29,892 bases of DNA from Microbacteriaceae bacterium UBA1487 (GCA_002325245.1 DCRR01000007.1:89223-119114); one strand, 5' to 3'; numbered from the stretch's first letter, positions 8,498-16,476 are shown. The notes: a model not told the origin generated them from the letters alone. Program-made: numbers and translations.

Positions 8498-9259
8498 ATG
8501 AACGCTCCCTCGGTGACGACCGCTCCCCGACTCTCGGGATCCCGAGCCGTCGTCACCGGGGGAGCCCGTGGCATCGGCGGTGCCATTGCGGCCCGCCTCG
8601 CGGTCGAGGGTGCAGACATCTGCATCCTCGACCGGCTTGTGCCGGAAGGCACCGCGCACGCCGCCGCAATCGGCGGGCGCTTCATCGAAGTCGACCTCCT
8701 CAAGCCCGACGACATCACCCGGGCGATGGATGAGGCCCTCACCTCGCTCGGCGGCGTCGACGTGCTCGTCAACAGCGCCGGCATCTTCAAGCTGATTCCC
8801 CTCCTCGACATCACCGTCGAGGACTGGAACACCATGTTCTCGATCAACACGCGCGCGATGCTCACGACAATGCAGTCGGCCGCGCGCAGCATGATCGACG
8901 CCGGCACCGGCGGGTCGATCATCAACCTCGCCAGCATGGCCGCCAAGAAAGGCGGCGCCATGGAGGGCCACTACGCCGCGTCGAAGGCCGCGGTCGTCGC
9001 GCTCACGCGTGCCGCCGCCCTCGAATGGGGCGAGCACGGAATCCGCGCGAACTCGATCTGCCCGGGCTACATCCTCACCGAGATGGGCGCCGCCACCCGC
9101 ACCGACGAGCAGATCGCCGAGTGGACGAGCTACTCGCCGCTCGGCCGCCTCGGCGTGCCCGATGACGTCGCGAGCCTCGCTCTTTTCCTCGCCTCCGCCG
9201 AGGCCTCCTACCTCACCGGCCAAGCCCTGAATGTCACGGGCGGCATGGTGATGCACTAG
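8498..9259 (+). CDS. SDR-family NAD(P)-dependent dehydrogenase
   Basis: The protein has 253 residues, a classical short-chain dehydrogenase. It has TGGARGIG cofactor motif (20-27), NSAG (92-95), catalytic Ser146 and the YAASK motif with Tyr159 and Lys163, and the SICPGYI segment after the active site. The Asp in the strand-2 end (CILDR) suggests NAD rather than NADP. It would oxidise or reduce an alcohol/ketone pair in the pathway. No strong ribosome site precedes the ATG, which lies 32 bp after the lipoprotein stop, so it may depend on read-through translation. The substrate cannot be read from sequence. Confidence 0.9.
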   Translation: MNAPSVTTAPRLSGSRAVVTGGARGIGGAIAARLAVEGADICILDRLVPEGTAHAAAIGGRFIEVDLLKPDDITRAMDEALTSLGGVDVLVNSAGIFKLIPLLDITVEDWNTMFSINTRAMLTTMQSAARSMIDAGTGGSIINLASMAAKKGGAMEGHYAASKAAVVALTRAAALEWGEHGIRANSICPGYILTEMGAATRTDEQIAEWTSYSPLGRLGVPDDVASLALFLASAEASYLTGQALNVTGGMVMH

Positions 9260-9282
9260 CAGCACCGAAAGGATCCACCCTG

Positions 9283-10620
9283 ATGAGCACCCTCCCCGCC
9301 GTCGACCCGGCCCGCGTCGACGCCCTCGCCGCCGAATTGCGCACCCTGCTGGGCGAGCTCGGTGTGAGCGACGAGGACGCGAGCCTCGAGCGCGCCTCCA
9401 TCGATGGCTCGCACCTCTCGCCGGTGATCGGCGAGCAGCTGCCGCTGGGTCGCGCCCAGCTGGTGGCGTTCCCGACCACGGCCGAGCAGATCGCCGAGGT
9501 CGTCGGCGCCGCCGTGCGCCACGGCGTGCCGATCACGCCTCGCGGAAAGGGCACCGGGAACTACGGCCAGGGCATCCCGATGTCCGGCGGTCTGGTGCTC
9601 GACACCTCGAAGGCGCGCGCCATCATCGAGGTGGGCGATGGATACCTGATCGCGGACGCCGGCGCGACGATGATCGCGCTGGAGCAGGCCGCGGCCAAGA
9701 CCGGCCAGCAGCTGCCGATGTACCCGTCGACCGCGCAGTCGACGCTCGGCGGCTTCGTCTCGGGCGGCTCCGGCGGAACCGGGTCGATCAAGAACGGCAT
9801 GCTGCACACCGGATTCGTCACCGCGCTCGACGTGGTGCACGCGGTGCCCGACGCGCAGCTCGTGCACCTGGAGGGCGAGGCGACCGAGCCGTACATCCAC
9901 AACTACGGCACCGCGGGGATCCTCGCGCGCATCACGCTGCGGCTGGAGCCGCTGCAGGAGTGGCGCGCGTTCCTGGCGAGCTTCGACGACTTCCAGCAGG
10001 TGCTCGATCTGATCACCCCATTCTCGAAGCTCGAGCCGACGCCTCGGCTGGTCTCCGGCGACTTGGCGACGCTCGCCGAGGCGCTGCCGAAGGACCCGGC
10101 GATCCCCGCCGGCCGCGCCAGCCTGCGCGCGATCCTCGACGTCGCCTCCGTCGACGAGGCGCGCGCGCTCGTCGAGGCCGCGGGCGGGCGGGTCGAAGAC
10201 GTCCGCGAGGGCGCCCAAGCGACCGTGAAGCTCAGCATGACCAGCTACAACCACCCGATCGAGTGGCTGCAGAAGGCGTACCCGAACACCTACTTCCACG
10301 TCGAGGTCGCCGGCGACGCACTCACCACCCGCATCGACGAGGTGCACGCCGTCTACGAGGGCGGGATGCTGCACATCGAGGGCCAGAAGGATCGCCCGAT
10401 CGGCATGCTCGCCGGGCGCTACACGAGCGCGGAGGACGTCTACGCGGGCTTCGCGAAGCTCGAGGCGCTCGGCATCGGCTACCACAACCCGCACCAGTGG
10501 TTCGTCGACTACGAGCCCGTGCGCACCGCCGAACTGGCCGAGACGACCGACCCGCAGGGGCTGCTCAACCCGGGCAAGCTGCAGCGCGCAGCGCCCGTCG
10601 CCACCGGCAGCCAGCTGTGA
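9283..10620 (+). CDS. FAD-binding oxidase/dehydrogenase (GlcD/PCMH type)
   Basis: The protein has 445 residues. The N-terminal PCMH-type FAD domain shows PITPRGKGTGNYGQG near 87-101, the diphosphate-binding region, followed by ADAGATM and STLGGFVSGGSGGTG. The C-terminal part ends TTDPQGLLNPGKL, a standard motif of this family. Members oxidise 2-hydroxy acids, lactones or related alcohols and pass electrons to oxygen, quinone or a partner. No iron-sulfur subunit such as GlcF follows. It is preceded by AAAGGA and followed by a GTG/TGA overlap with the creatininase-family gene, so the two are translationally coupled. In the operon context it may oxidise a ring-opened or hydroxylated intermediate. 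Confidence 0.88.
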   Translation: MSTLPAVDPARVDALAAELRTLLGELGVSDEDASLERASIDGSHLSPVIGEQLPLGRAQLVAFPTTAEQIAEVVGAAVRHGVPITPRGKGTGNYGQGIPMSGGLVLDTSKARAIIEVGDGYLIADAGATMIALEQAAAKTGQQLPMYPSTAQSTLGGFVSGGSGGTGSIKNGMLHTGFVTALDVVHAVPDAQLVHLEGEATEPYIHNYGTAGILARITLRLEPLQEWRAFLASFDDFQQVLDLITPFSKLEPTPRLVSGDLATLAEALPKDPAIPAGRASLRAILDVASVDEARALVEAAGGRVEDVREGAQATVKLSMTSYNHPIEWLQKAYPNTYFHVEVAGDALTTRIDEVHAVYEGGMLHIEGQKDRPIGMLAGRYTSAEDVYAGFAKLEALGIGYHNPHQWFVDYEPVRTAELAETTDPQGLLNPGKLQRAAPVATGSQL

Positions 10621-11405
10621 GCGGCAGCACGCGCGAACTCGCCGAGCTCTCCGGCCCGGCACTTGCGACCACCCTCACCGCCGACTCGATCATCGTGCTG
10701 CCCGTCGGCTCGATCGAGCATCACGGCGCCCACCTGCCGCTCGTCACCGACCTGCTGATGGCCGACGAGATGTCCTCCCGCGTGGTGGATGCCGCCGTCG
10801 AGACGGGCCTGGACGTCTGGCGGATGCCCCCGCTGGCCTACACCAAGTCGGACGAGCACCACTGGGCTCCCGGCACCGCCTGGATCGGCGCCGACACCCT
10901 GCTCGCCACCCTGCGCGAGATCGGCGCCTCGATCGCCAACACCCCCGCGAAGACGCTCGTGTTCTACAACGGGCACGGCGGCAACGTGGCGCTGCTGCAG
11001 GTGGCGCTGCGGGAGCTTCGCCGTCTGCACGGGCTTCGCACCTTCCTCATCAACGTGGCGGTTCCCGCCGGCGACGGGGTCGACGGTCCCGACGAACGCG
11101 GCTTCGGCATCCACGGCGGCTGGGGCGAGACCTCGCTCGTCATGCATCTGCGCCCCGACCTGGTGTCGCTCGAGCTCGCCGAGCGCGCCGTTCCCGATCA
11201 GATCGCCGACTTCACCCGGATCGGCTTCGCCGGCAAGCCGGTGCAGTTCGGCTGGCTGAGCGACGACTTCGACTCCGCCGGGGTCGTCGGCGACCCGACG
11301 GGCTCGAGCGCCGAGGTGGGCGAGCGCCTCGCGGCGCAGCTCGTCGCCGACGGCGTGGCCGCGCTCGACGAGGTCTCGCGCTTCTTCCCCGGAGCGGCAC
11401 GATGA
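10617..11405 (+). CDS. Creatininase-family amidohydrolase
   Basis: The protein has 262 residues from GTG 10617, which overlaps the preceding TGA (10618-10620). The dinuclear metal set of the creatininase family is complete: GSIEHHGAHLP (E34, H36), D45, NGHGGN (H120) and HGGWGETS (H166, E171). The family opens cyclic amides such as creatinine, and other members act in riboflavin and mycofactocin biosynthesis. Neither creatinase nor sarcosine oxidase lies nearby, so creatinine is not a secure substrate; a cyclic amide derived from a purine or pyrimidine fits the neighbours better. The stop overlaps the next ATG by four bases. Confidence 0.9.
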   Translation: MSGSTRELAELSGPALATTLTADSIIVLPVGSIEHHGAHLPLVTDLLMADEMSSRVVDAAVETGLDVWRMPPLAYTKSDEHHWAPGTAWIGADTLLATLREIGASIANTPAKTLVFYNGHGGNVALLQVALRELRRLHGLRTFLINVAVPAGDGVDGPDERGFGIHGGWGETSLVMHLRPDLVSLELAERAVPDQIADFTRIGFAGKPVQFGWLSDDFDSAGVVGDPTGSSAEVGERLAAQLVADGVAALDEVSRFFPGAAR

Positions 11406-11998
11406 ACCTCAAGCTGCACAACGTGCCCGCCGACCCGTGGGAGCTTCTCCACGAGTGGCTGCCCTCGAACGAGAACCCGGAGCGCCCGGTCGTGACCGTG
11501 GCGACCGTCGGCCTGGACGGGATCCCCGACGCGCGCACGCAGCTGCTGAGCGAGTACGACGAGCACGGCTTCTACATCCACGAGGATTCGCGATCGCGCA
11601 AGGTCGCCCAGCTGGCCGCGAACCCGGGGGCCGCGATCGTCGCGCGCTTCCCCGAGGAGGCTCGCCAGCTGGTCATCCAGGGTCTCGCCGAGGTCGCCTC
11701 CGCGGAGGAGCAGGCACGCGCCTACGCGAATCGGTCCGAGTACCTGCAGCAGCTGGCGTGGCAGAACACGATCGAGTTCGCGAGCCTGCCGCAGGAGGAT
11801 CGCATCGAGTCGTGGGCGGCGTTCAAGGCCGCGCACGCCGACGGGATCGGGCAGCCGCCGACCTGGATCGGTCACCTGATCCGCCCGCTGCGGCTGAGCT
11901 TCTGGATCGGCAGCGCTGAGACGGCGAGCCGCCGCGTCGACTACACGCGCGCGAGCGTCACCGACCCGCAGTGGACGGTGAAGCTCCTTGCCGGCTGA
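11402..11998 (+). CDS. Pyridoxamine 5'-phosphate oxidase-like flavoprotein
   Basis: The protein has 198 residues. It follows the PNPOx FMN-binding split barrel: PVVTVATVGLDGIPDAR, GFYIHEDSRSRKVAQLAANP, then RQLVIQGLAEV and a C-terminal segment with SFWIGSAETASRRVDY, close in form to the PdxH end. It probably binds FMN. Its site within a catabolic operon, coupled by ATGA to the creatininase gene, suggests a redox step in the pathway or flavin-dependent detoxification rather than vitamin B6 synthesis. The last bases overlap the putative TTG start of the next gene, and a REP-like repeat pair begins 11 bp after the stop. Confidence 0.8.
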   Translation: MNLKLHNVPADPWELLHEWLPSNENPERPVVTVATVGLDGIPDARTQLLSEYDEHGFYIHEDSRSRKVAQLAANPGAAIVARFPEEARQLVIQGLAEVASAEEQARAYANRSEYLQQLAWQNTIEFASLPQEDRIESWAAFKAAHADGIGQPPTWIGHLIRPLRLSFWIGSAETASRRVDYTRASVTDPQWTVKLLAG

Positions 11999-13145
11999 CG
12001 ACGAGCGCGGTTTCGATACGTCGACTCCGTCGACTACTCAACCCACAAGCTCGAGCCGGTCGAGCAGCGCCGCAGGCGCGTATCGAGACCCCGCCGCATT
12101 CGCGTGCCCGAAGAGCATGGAGTACGGCCCCTGTGGGGGCGTCGAATTCGACGGCACCTGCGAGGTCGCCGACCACGCCTGCGTGTTCGTCAACGCCGCC
12201 ACCGTCACCTGGCGCGGCATCGCCCCCGCACTCCGCGAACCCCCGCGCATGATGGCCGACCCGGTGCCCGATCCGGTCCCCTCCGCGGGCGGCGAGGCGA
12301 TGCGCGAACTGATCGCGACCCGCCCGATCGTGATCGCCGACTTCCCGGCGCGGGCCCTCGACCCCGACTCGCTGCGCGACTGCGCACGCACCCTCCGCGG
12401 GCACGTCGACGTCGTGCTCGCCGGCGACTCGGGCACCGCCCGGGTGCAGTTCCCGCCCGCCTACCGGGCATCCCTGATCCAGGCCGAGGGCCTGGCGGCC
12501 TGGATGGGCGTCAATGCGCGCGACCGCAACCGCGTCGCGCTCGAGGCCGAGCTCGCCGCCCTCGCTCACGCGGGCGCGGCGGGCGTGCACTCCGTCACCG
12601 GCGACCACACTCGGATCGGGTCGCGTCCCGACGCGGCGCCCGTCTTCGACCTCGACTCGACCGAGATCGCCGCCCTCGCGAAGCGCGCCGGACACCTCGT
12701 GTCGGTGGCCGAGGCCCCGCTCTCGCCGCCCACCGGCCAGCGCCCCGCCCGGCTGCTGCAGAAGCAGCACGCCGGCGCCGACATCTGCTTCGTGAACCAC
12801 GCCGGCGGCGTCGAGCCGGTGCGCGAGTTCATCGCGTCGGCTCGGGCTCTTGACGTCTCCGTCGGGTACATTCCGTGCGTGCCCATCATCGTCGACCGCG
12901 GCAGCGCCGAGCTCATTCGCGGCTTCACCTCGCTCGCCCTGCCCGAGGGCTACCTCGACGGCATCCTGGCGGCGGACGACCCGCGCGAGGCGGGCATCGC
13001 GGCGGCCGCCGAGCTGTCGGCGCGCTTCCTCGAACTGGAAGGCGTCGTCGGCGTCGACCTCTCCGGAGGCGCCGGCCCCGGCCAGGAGCTCTCCTTCGCC
13101 GAGGCTCTCGCCGAGATCGCCGACCGGATCGGGGTGGCAGCATGA
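11988..13145 (+). CDS. MetF-like protein with N-terminal MTHFR_C/MetV-type four-Cys domain
   Basis: The protein has 385 residues if the TTG at 11988 is used. That is the only standard start codon in frame between an upstream TGA (11979) and the first cysteine. Residues of about 8-35 are encoded by a pair of REP-like repeats. Residues 38-70 hold CPKSMEYGPCGG, DGTCEV and HACVF with Cys40, 49, 58 and 65, the signature of the domain known as MTHFR C-terminal (MetV in acetogens). A methylenetetrahydrofolate reductase-like barrel follows (VNARDRNR, VTGDH, RLLQKQHAGADICFVNHAG). In other proteins the cysteine domain is a separate subunit or lies at the C terminus, so here it appears moved to the front. 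It suggests one-carbon handling in the pathway. Its ATGA end overlaps allB. Confidence 0.75.
   Translation: MPADDERGFDTSTPSTTQPTSSSRSSSAAGAYRDPAAFACPKSMEYGPCGGVEFDGTCEVADHACVFVNAATVTWRGIAPALREPPRMMADPVPDPVPSAGGEAMRELIATRPIVIADFPARALDPDSLRDCARTLRGHVDVVLAGDSGTARVQFPPAYRASLIQAEGLAAWMGVNARDRNRVALEAELAALAHAGAAGVHSVTGDHTRIGSRPDAAPVFDLDSTEIAALAKRAGHLVSVAEAPLSPPTGQRPARLLQKQHAGADICFVNHAGGVEPVREFIASARALDVSVGYIPCVPIIVDRGSAELIRGFTSLALPEGYLDGILAADDPREAGIAAAAELSARFLELEGVVGVDLSGGAGPGQELSFAEALAEIADRIGVAA
12009..12043 (+). repeat. REP-like palindromic unit 1
   Basis: The unit begins GGTTTCGATACG, has the hairpin TCGAC-TCC-GTCGA and ends CTACTCAACC. It matches, with a different hairpin core, the reverse complement of the unit at 12058-12090. 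Together they form an inverted pair. It lies inside the predicted N-terminal codons of the MetF-like gene. Confidence 0.65.
12058..12090 (-). repeat. REP-like palindromic unit 2 (inverted partner)
   Basis: Read on the minus strand it begins GGTCTCGATACG, has the hairpin GCGCC-TGC-GGCGC and ends CTGCTCGACC. Its outer 12 bases match unit 1 with one mismatch in inverted orientation. The arrangement resembles a bacterial interspersed mosaic element of two units facing each other. A third copy is at 15444-15470. Confidence 0.65.
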
Positions 13146-14497
13146 CGAGCTACGACCTGGTGATCCGCGGACGCGGTCTCATCGACGGCACATTCACCGA
13201 CGTCGAGATCGGCGTCACCGACGGCACGATCGTCGCGATCGCCGAGCACGCCCCGGATGCCCCGGTCATGTCGGGCACCGAGACGATCACCCTGGCCGCC
13301 GACGAGGTGCTGCTGCCGGGCCTCGTCGACACCCACGTGCACATCAACGAGCCGGGCCGCACCGAGTGGGAGGGCTTCCTCAGCGCGACCGCCGCGGCCG
13401 CCGCGGGCGGGGTCACCACGGTGATCGACATGCCGCTGAACTCGGTTCCGCCGACCACGACGCCCGAGAACCTGGCGACCAAGCGCGCGGCGGCCGACGG
13501 CCAGCTGAGCGTGAACGTCGGCTTCTGGGGCGGCGCCGTGCCGCAGAACCTGGGGCACCTGCGCGAACTGCACGAGGCCGGGGTCTTCGGCTTCAAGTGC
13601 TTCCTCGCCCCGAGCGGCGTGCCCGAGTTCGGGCATCTCGACGCCGAGCAGCTGCGTGCCGCGATGGTCGAGATCGCCGCGTTCGACGGCCTGCTGATCG
13701 TGCACGCCGAGGACCCGCACGTGCTGCACGACCACGAGAACGCCGGCGGAGCCCACTACGCCGACTACGTCGCGAGTCGCCCCGACGACGCCGAGGTCTC
13801 GGCGATCGAAGGCGTGATCGCGGGGGTGCGCGAGACGGGCTGCCGGGCGCACATCCTGCACCTGTCGAGCGCCGCCGCGCTGCCGGCGATCCGCGCCGCG
13901 AAGGCCGAAGGCCTGCCGCTGACGGTGGAGACCTGCCCGCACTACCTCTCGCTCACCAGCGAGCAGGTGCCGGATGCGGCGACCAGCTTCAAGTGCGCCC
14001 CGCCGATCCGCGACGCCGCCAACCGCGACGCCCTGTGGGAGGCGCTGATCGACGGCACCATCGACATCATCGTCACCGACCACTCCCCCTCGACCGCGGA
14101 GCTGAAGTTCAAGGGCGACGGCGACTTCGGGCAGGCCTGGGGCGGCATCGCCGGGCTGCAGCTGGGGCTCTCCGCCGTGTGGACGGCCGCGTCAGTGGCC
14201 GGGGTGCCGCTGTCGAAGGTCGTCGACCTGATGGCGCGCGCCACCGCCGACTTCGCCCGACTCGAGCGCAAGGGGCGGCTCGCGGTGGGGGCCGACGCCG
14301 ACCTGGCGGTCTTCGCCCCCGACGCCTGGCGCGTCGTGGATGCGGGCGAGCTGCTGCACAAGAACCCGGTGACCGCCTACGACGGCCTGGAGGTGCGCGG
14401 CGAGGTCCGCCGCACCTGGGTCGGCGGCGTCGCCCCGGCGGCCGGCGCGGGCGTCATGCTCGAGCGCCCGGCCCCCGACCCATCCCCCACAGCCTGA
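13142..14497 (+). CDS. allB: Allantoinase
   Basis: The protein has 451 residues, the usual allantoinase length. Cyclic amidohydrolase metal residues are complete: DTHVHINEPGRTEWEGF (H65, H67), the carboxylated lysine in FGFKCFL (K152), H188 in IVHAEDP, H240 in HILHLSS and D313 in VTDHSPS. The WEGF after the first motif and the TCPHYL and KCAPPIR segments separate allantoinase from hydantoinases. It opens the hydantoin ring of allantoin to give allantoate in the cytoplasm. It is coupled by ATGA to the MetF-like gene and lies 12 bp before urate oxidase. Allantoate amidohydrolase or allantoicase is not in the window, so the next step must be elsewhere. Confidence 0.95.
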   Translation: MTSYDLVIRGRGLIDGTFTDVEIGVTDGTIVAIAEHAPDAPVMSGTETITLAADEVLLPGLVDTHVHINEPGRTEWEGFLSATAAAAAGGVTTVIDMPLNSVPPTTTPENLATKRAAADGQLSVNVGFWGGAVPQNLGHLRELHEAGVFGFKCFLAPSGVPEFGHLDAEQLRAAMVEIAAFDGLLIVHAEDPHVLHDHENAGGAHYADYVASRPDDAEVSAIEGVIAGVRETGCRAHILHLSSAAALPAIRAAKAEGLPLTVETCPHYLSLTSEQVPDAATSFKCAPPIRDAANRDALWEALIDGTIDIIVTDHSPSTAELKFKGDGDFGQAWGGIAGLQLGLSAVWTAASVAGVPLSKVVDLMARATADFARLERKGRLAVGADADLAVFAPDAWRVVDAGELLHKNPVTAYDGLEVRGEVRRTWVGGVAPAAGAGVMLERPAPDPSPTA

Positions 14498-14509
14498 GAG
14501 GATTCACCC

Positions 14510-15427
14510 ATGGCCATCTCCCTCACGAACCACCAGTACGGCAAAGCCGAGACGCACCTCGTGCGCATCGTCCGCGACACGGCCCGTCACGAGATCCGCG
14601 ACCTCAACGTGTCGACGGCGCTGCGCGGCCCGTTCGACGAGGCGTACCTGACCGGCGACCAGTCGCTCGTGCTGCCGACCGACACCCAGAAGAACACCGC
14701 CTACGCCTTCGCGAAGAAGCACGGGGTGGCCTCCCCCGAGGCCTACGGCGTCACGCTCGCCCGCCACTTCGTCGACGACGTCGCGCCGGTCGTCGGCGCG
14801 CGCGTCGAGATCGAGGAGTTCACCTGGCAGCGCGCCGTGATCGAGGGCGTCGAGCACACCCACACCTGGACCCGCACCGGCCCCGAGGTGCGCACCGCCG
14901 CGATCACGGTCGAGCCGGGCGAGGCAGGCGAGACGGTCACGCACGTGATCGGCGGCCTGAAGGACTTCATCATCCTGAAGTCGACCGGCTCCGAGTTCCA
15001 CGACTTCCTGGTGGACGAGTACACGACCCTGCAGCCGACCACCGACCGCGTGATGGCAACCTCGCTCACCGCGAAGTGGCGGGTCGACCCGGCCGCGGTC
15101 GACAGCGTCGACTGGGAGGCGCTGTACCCGGGCGTGAAGGCGGTCATGATCCGCGAGTTCGCGACCCTGCAGTCCCTCGCTCTCCAGCAGACGCTGTGGC
15201 ACATGGGCAAGGCGGTGCTGGAGACCTTCCCCGAGCTGGTCGAGATCCACCTGGTGGCGCCGAACAAGCACCACTTCGTCGTCGACCTGGCCCCGTTCGG
15301 CCTCGAGAACAACAACGAGGTCTTCCACGCCGACGACCGGCCCTACGGGCTGATCGAGGCGACCATCGCACGCGACGACGCCCCGGATGCGGGCAGCTCC
15401 TGGCGCCACTCGGCAGGCCTCGCATGA
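14510..15427 (+). CDS. uox: Urate oxidase (uricase)
   Basis: The protein has 305 residues, as expected for a cofactor-free uricase built of two T-fold domains. The catalytic lysine region is YGKAETHLVRI (K12), and the active-site Thr-Asp is in LPTDTQKNTAYAFAKKHG (T56, D57). It also carries GGLKDFIILKSTGSEFHDF and the HHFVVDLAPFGLENNNEVF segment. It oxidises urate with oxygen to 5-hydroxyisourate and hydrogen peroxide. The product feeds UraH and UraD, encoded 3.3 kb to the right on the other strand. AGAGGA precedes the ATG. The stop overlaps the guanine deaminase ATG by four bases. No catalase is seen nearby to remove the peroxide. Confidence 0.97.
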   Translation: MAISLTNHQYGKAETHLVRIVRDTARHEIRDLNVSTALRGPFDEAYLTGDQSLVLPTDTQKNTAYAFAKKHGVASPEAYGVTLARHFVDDVAPVVGARVEIEEFTWQRAVIEGVEHTHTWTRTGPEVRTAAITVEPGEAGETVTHVIGGLKDFIILKSTGSEFHDFLVDEYTTLQPTTDRVMATSLTAKWRVDPAAVDSVDWEALYPGVKAVMIREFATLQSLALQQTLWHMGKAVLETFPELVEIHLVAPNKHHFVVDLAPFGLENNNEVFHADDRPYGLIEATIARDDAPDAGSSWRHSAGLA

Positions 15428-15939
15428 CCGGCCCGAGCGGAATGAGTAGCCCGCAGGGCGTATCGAAGTCCGACACCGAGCACCTCGCCCGCGCCGTCAC
15501 CCTCGCCACCGAGAACGTGGCCGCCGGCGGCGGCCCCTTCGGCGCCCTCATCGTGGCCGCCGACGGCACCGTGATCGGTAAAGGCCAGAACCGTGTCACG
15601 CGCGACCTCGACCCGACCGCGCACGCCGAGGTGATGGCGATCCGCGCGGCCTGCCAGACGATCGGCGACTTCTCCCTCGCGGGCGCCACCCTCTACACCA
15701 GCTGCGAGCCGTGCCCGCTCTGCCTCTCGGCGGCGCTCTGGTCGCGCCTGGACCGCGTGGTGTTCACCGCGAATCGGCACGACGCCGCGGAGGGCGGATT
15801 CGACGACTCCGCGTTCTACGCGATGTTCGAGCAGCCGAGCTCCGAGTGGCAGCACCCGAGCGTCGATGAGGTGCGCACCGAGGACGCCGTCGCCCCGTTC
15901 GATGCCTGGCGCGCCAACGAGGCCCGCACCGACTACTGA
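15424..15939 (+). CDS. guaD: Guanine deaminase (CDA-fold, GuaD type)
   Basis: The protein has 171 residues from ATG 15424. It matches Bacillus-type GuaD closely: GGGPFGALIV, the zinc site HAEVMAI (H67, E69 as proton shuttle) and TSCEPCPLC (C94, C97), then DAAEGGFDDSAFY and a C-terminal PFDAWRANEARTDY corresponding to the swapped tail that makes the enzyme guanine-specific. It converts guanine to xanthine and ammonia. An alternative ATG lies at 15442. Codons 8-16 are encoded by a REP-like repeat, so the true N-terminus may have been extended by repeat insertion. It ends the long operon; no clear hairpin terminator follows. Confidence 0.93.
   Translation: MTGPSGMSSPQGVSKSDTEHLARAVTLATENVAAGGGPFGALIVAADGTVIGKGQNRVTRDLDPTAHAEVMAIRAACQTIGDFSLAGATLYTSCEPCPLCLSAALWSRLDRVVFTANRHDAAEGGFDDSAFYAMFEQPSSEWQHPSVDEVRTEDAVAPFDAWRANEARTDY
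15444..15470 (-). repeat. REP-like palindromic unit 3 (inside guaD N-terminus)
   Basis: Read on the minus strand it contains TTCGATACG, a CCC-TGC-GGG hairpin core and CTACTC, the same design as units at 12009-12043 and 12058-12090. It lies at the junction of uox and guaD, within the first 16 codons of guaD, and keeps the reading frame open. Confidence 0.6.
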
Positions 15940-15957
15940 AAAAAGTTTCCGCGGAGG

Positions 15958-15983
15958 TGTCGATCCGGTCATCCGCGTGCGTC
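15958..15983 (+). promoter_or_regulatory. ECF42-type promoter candidate
   Basis: TGTCGA (15958-15963), 16 bp, then CGTC (15980-15983). From knowledge of the ECF42 sigma group, its target promoters carry TGTCGA at -35 and CGA/TC at -10. The match lies about 50 bp upstream of the DUF1761-DGPF-sigma operon, which encodes an ECF42-type sigma, so self-activation is expected. The 94-bp gap shows no better housekeeping promoter. Confidence 0.65.
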
Positions 15984-16033
15984 ATGTTCTCGAGAGGGCG
16001 GAACGGTTCCGCTTCTTCGAGAGGAACGCAGGA

Positions 16034-16447
16034 ATGGAACTCCAACTCAACTGGGTCGCGATCGCGATCGCCACGGTCGTCGGCATGGGCGTCGGCGTGG
16101 TCTGGTTCGCGAAGCCCGTCTTCGGTCGCCCGTGGCGACGGCTGGCGTCATTCGGCCCCAACGCCGACGCGCCGGCGCCGATCGTCTACATCGCGGCGCT
16201 GCTCGGAACGGCGGTGTTCGTGCTGACCCTCGCCGTGGCGACCTCGGTCGTCTCGGCCGCGTTCGGCATCCCGCTGCTTGCGGCCGCCTTCGCGGCGGCG
16301 GGCGTGCTCTGGCTCGGGGTGCTGGTTCCCCGCCACGCCGCGATCGCGCTGTTCCAGGACATGCCGAGGCCGCTGTTCCTGATCTACATCGGCCACGATG
16401 CCACCGTCCTGGTGCTCGCGGCTGTCATCATCGGACTGCTCGGCTGA
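16034..16447 (+). CDS. DUF1761 small membrane protein
   Basis: The protein has 137 residues; ATG 16034 follows AGGA-like bases and is the first start giving a compact membrane protein. Four hydrophobic segments are visible (WVAIAIATVVGMGVGVVWF, a 189-195 Å-scale claim is not needed; the others start near residues 50, 80 and 115). The N-terminal NW...GVVWF pattern with KPVFGRPWRRL fits the DUF1761 family, whose biochemical role is unknown. It is the first gene after the ECF42-type promoter and lies 29 bp upstream of the DGPF gene, so it is probably a target of the sigma factor. Confidence 0.75.
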   Translation: MELQLNWVAIAIATVVGMGVGVVWFAKPVFGRPWRRLASFGPNADAPAPIVYIAALLGTAVFVLTLAVATSVVSAAFGIPLLAAAFAAAGVLWLGVLVPRHAAIALFQDMPRPLFLIYIGHDATVLVLAAVIIGLLG

Positions 16448-16476
16448 GCCGAGAGAACCCAGAGGAGACGCACGTC

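Noticed and set aside
12850..15423. Very long open frame ahead of guaD
   Set aside because: It is low-complexity Arg/Ala-rich shadow sequence over allB and uox; only the part from 15424 is a real protein.
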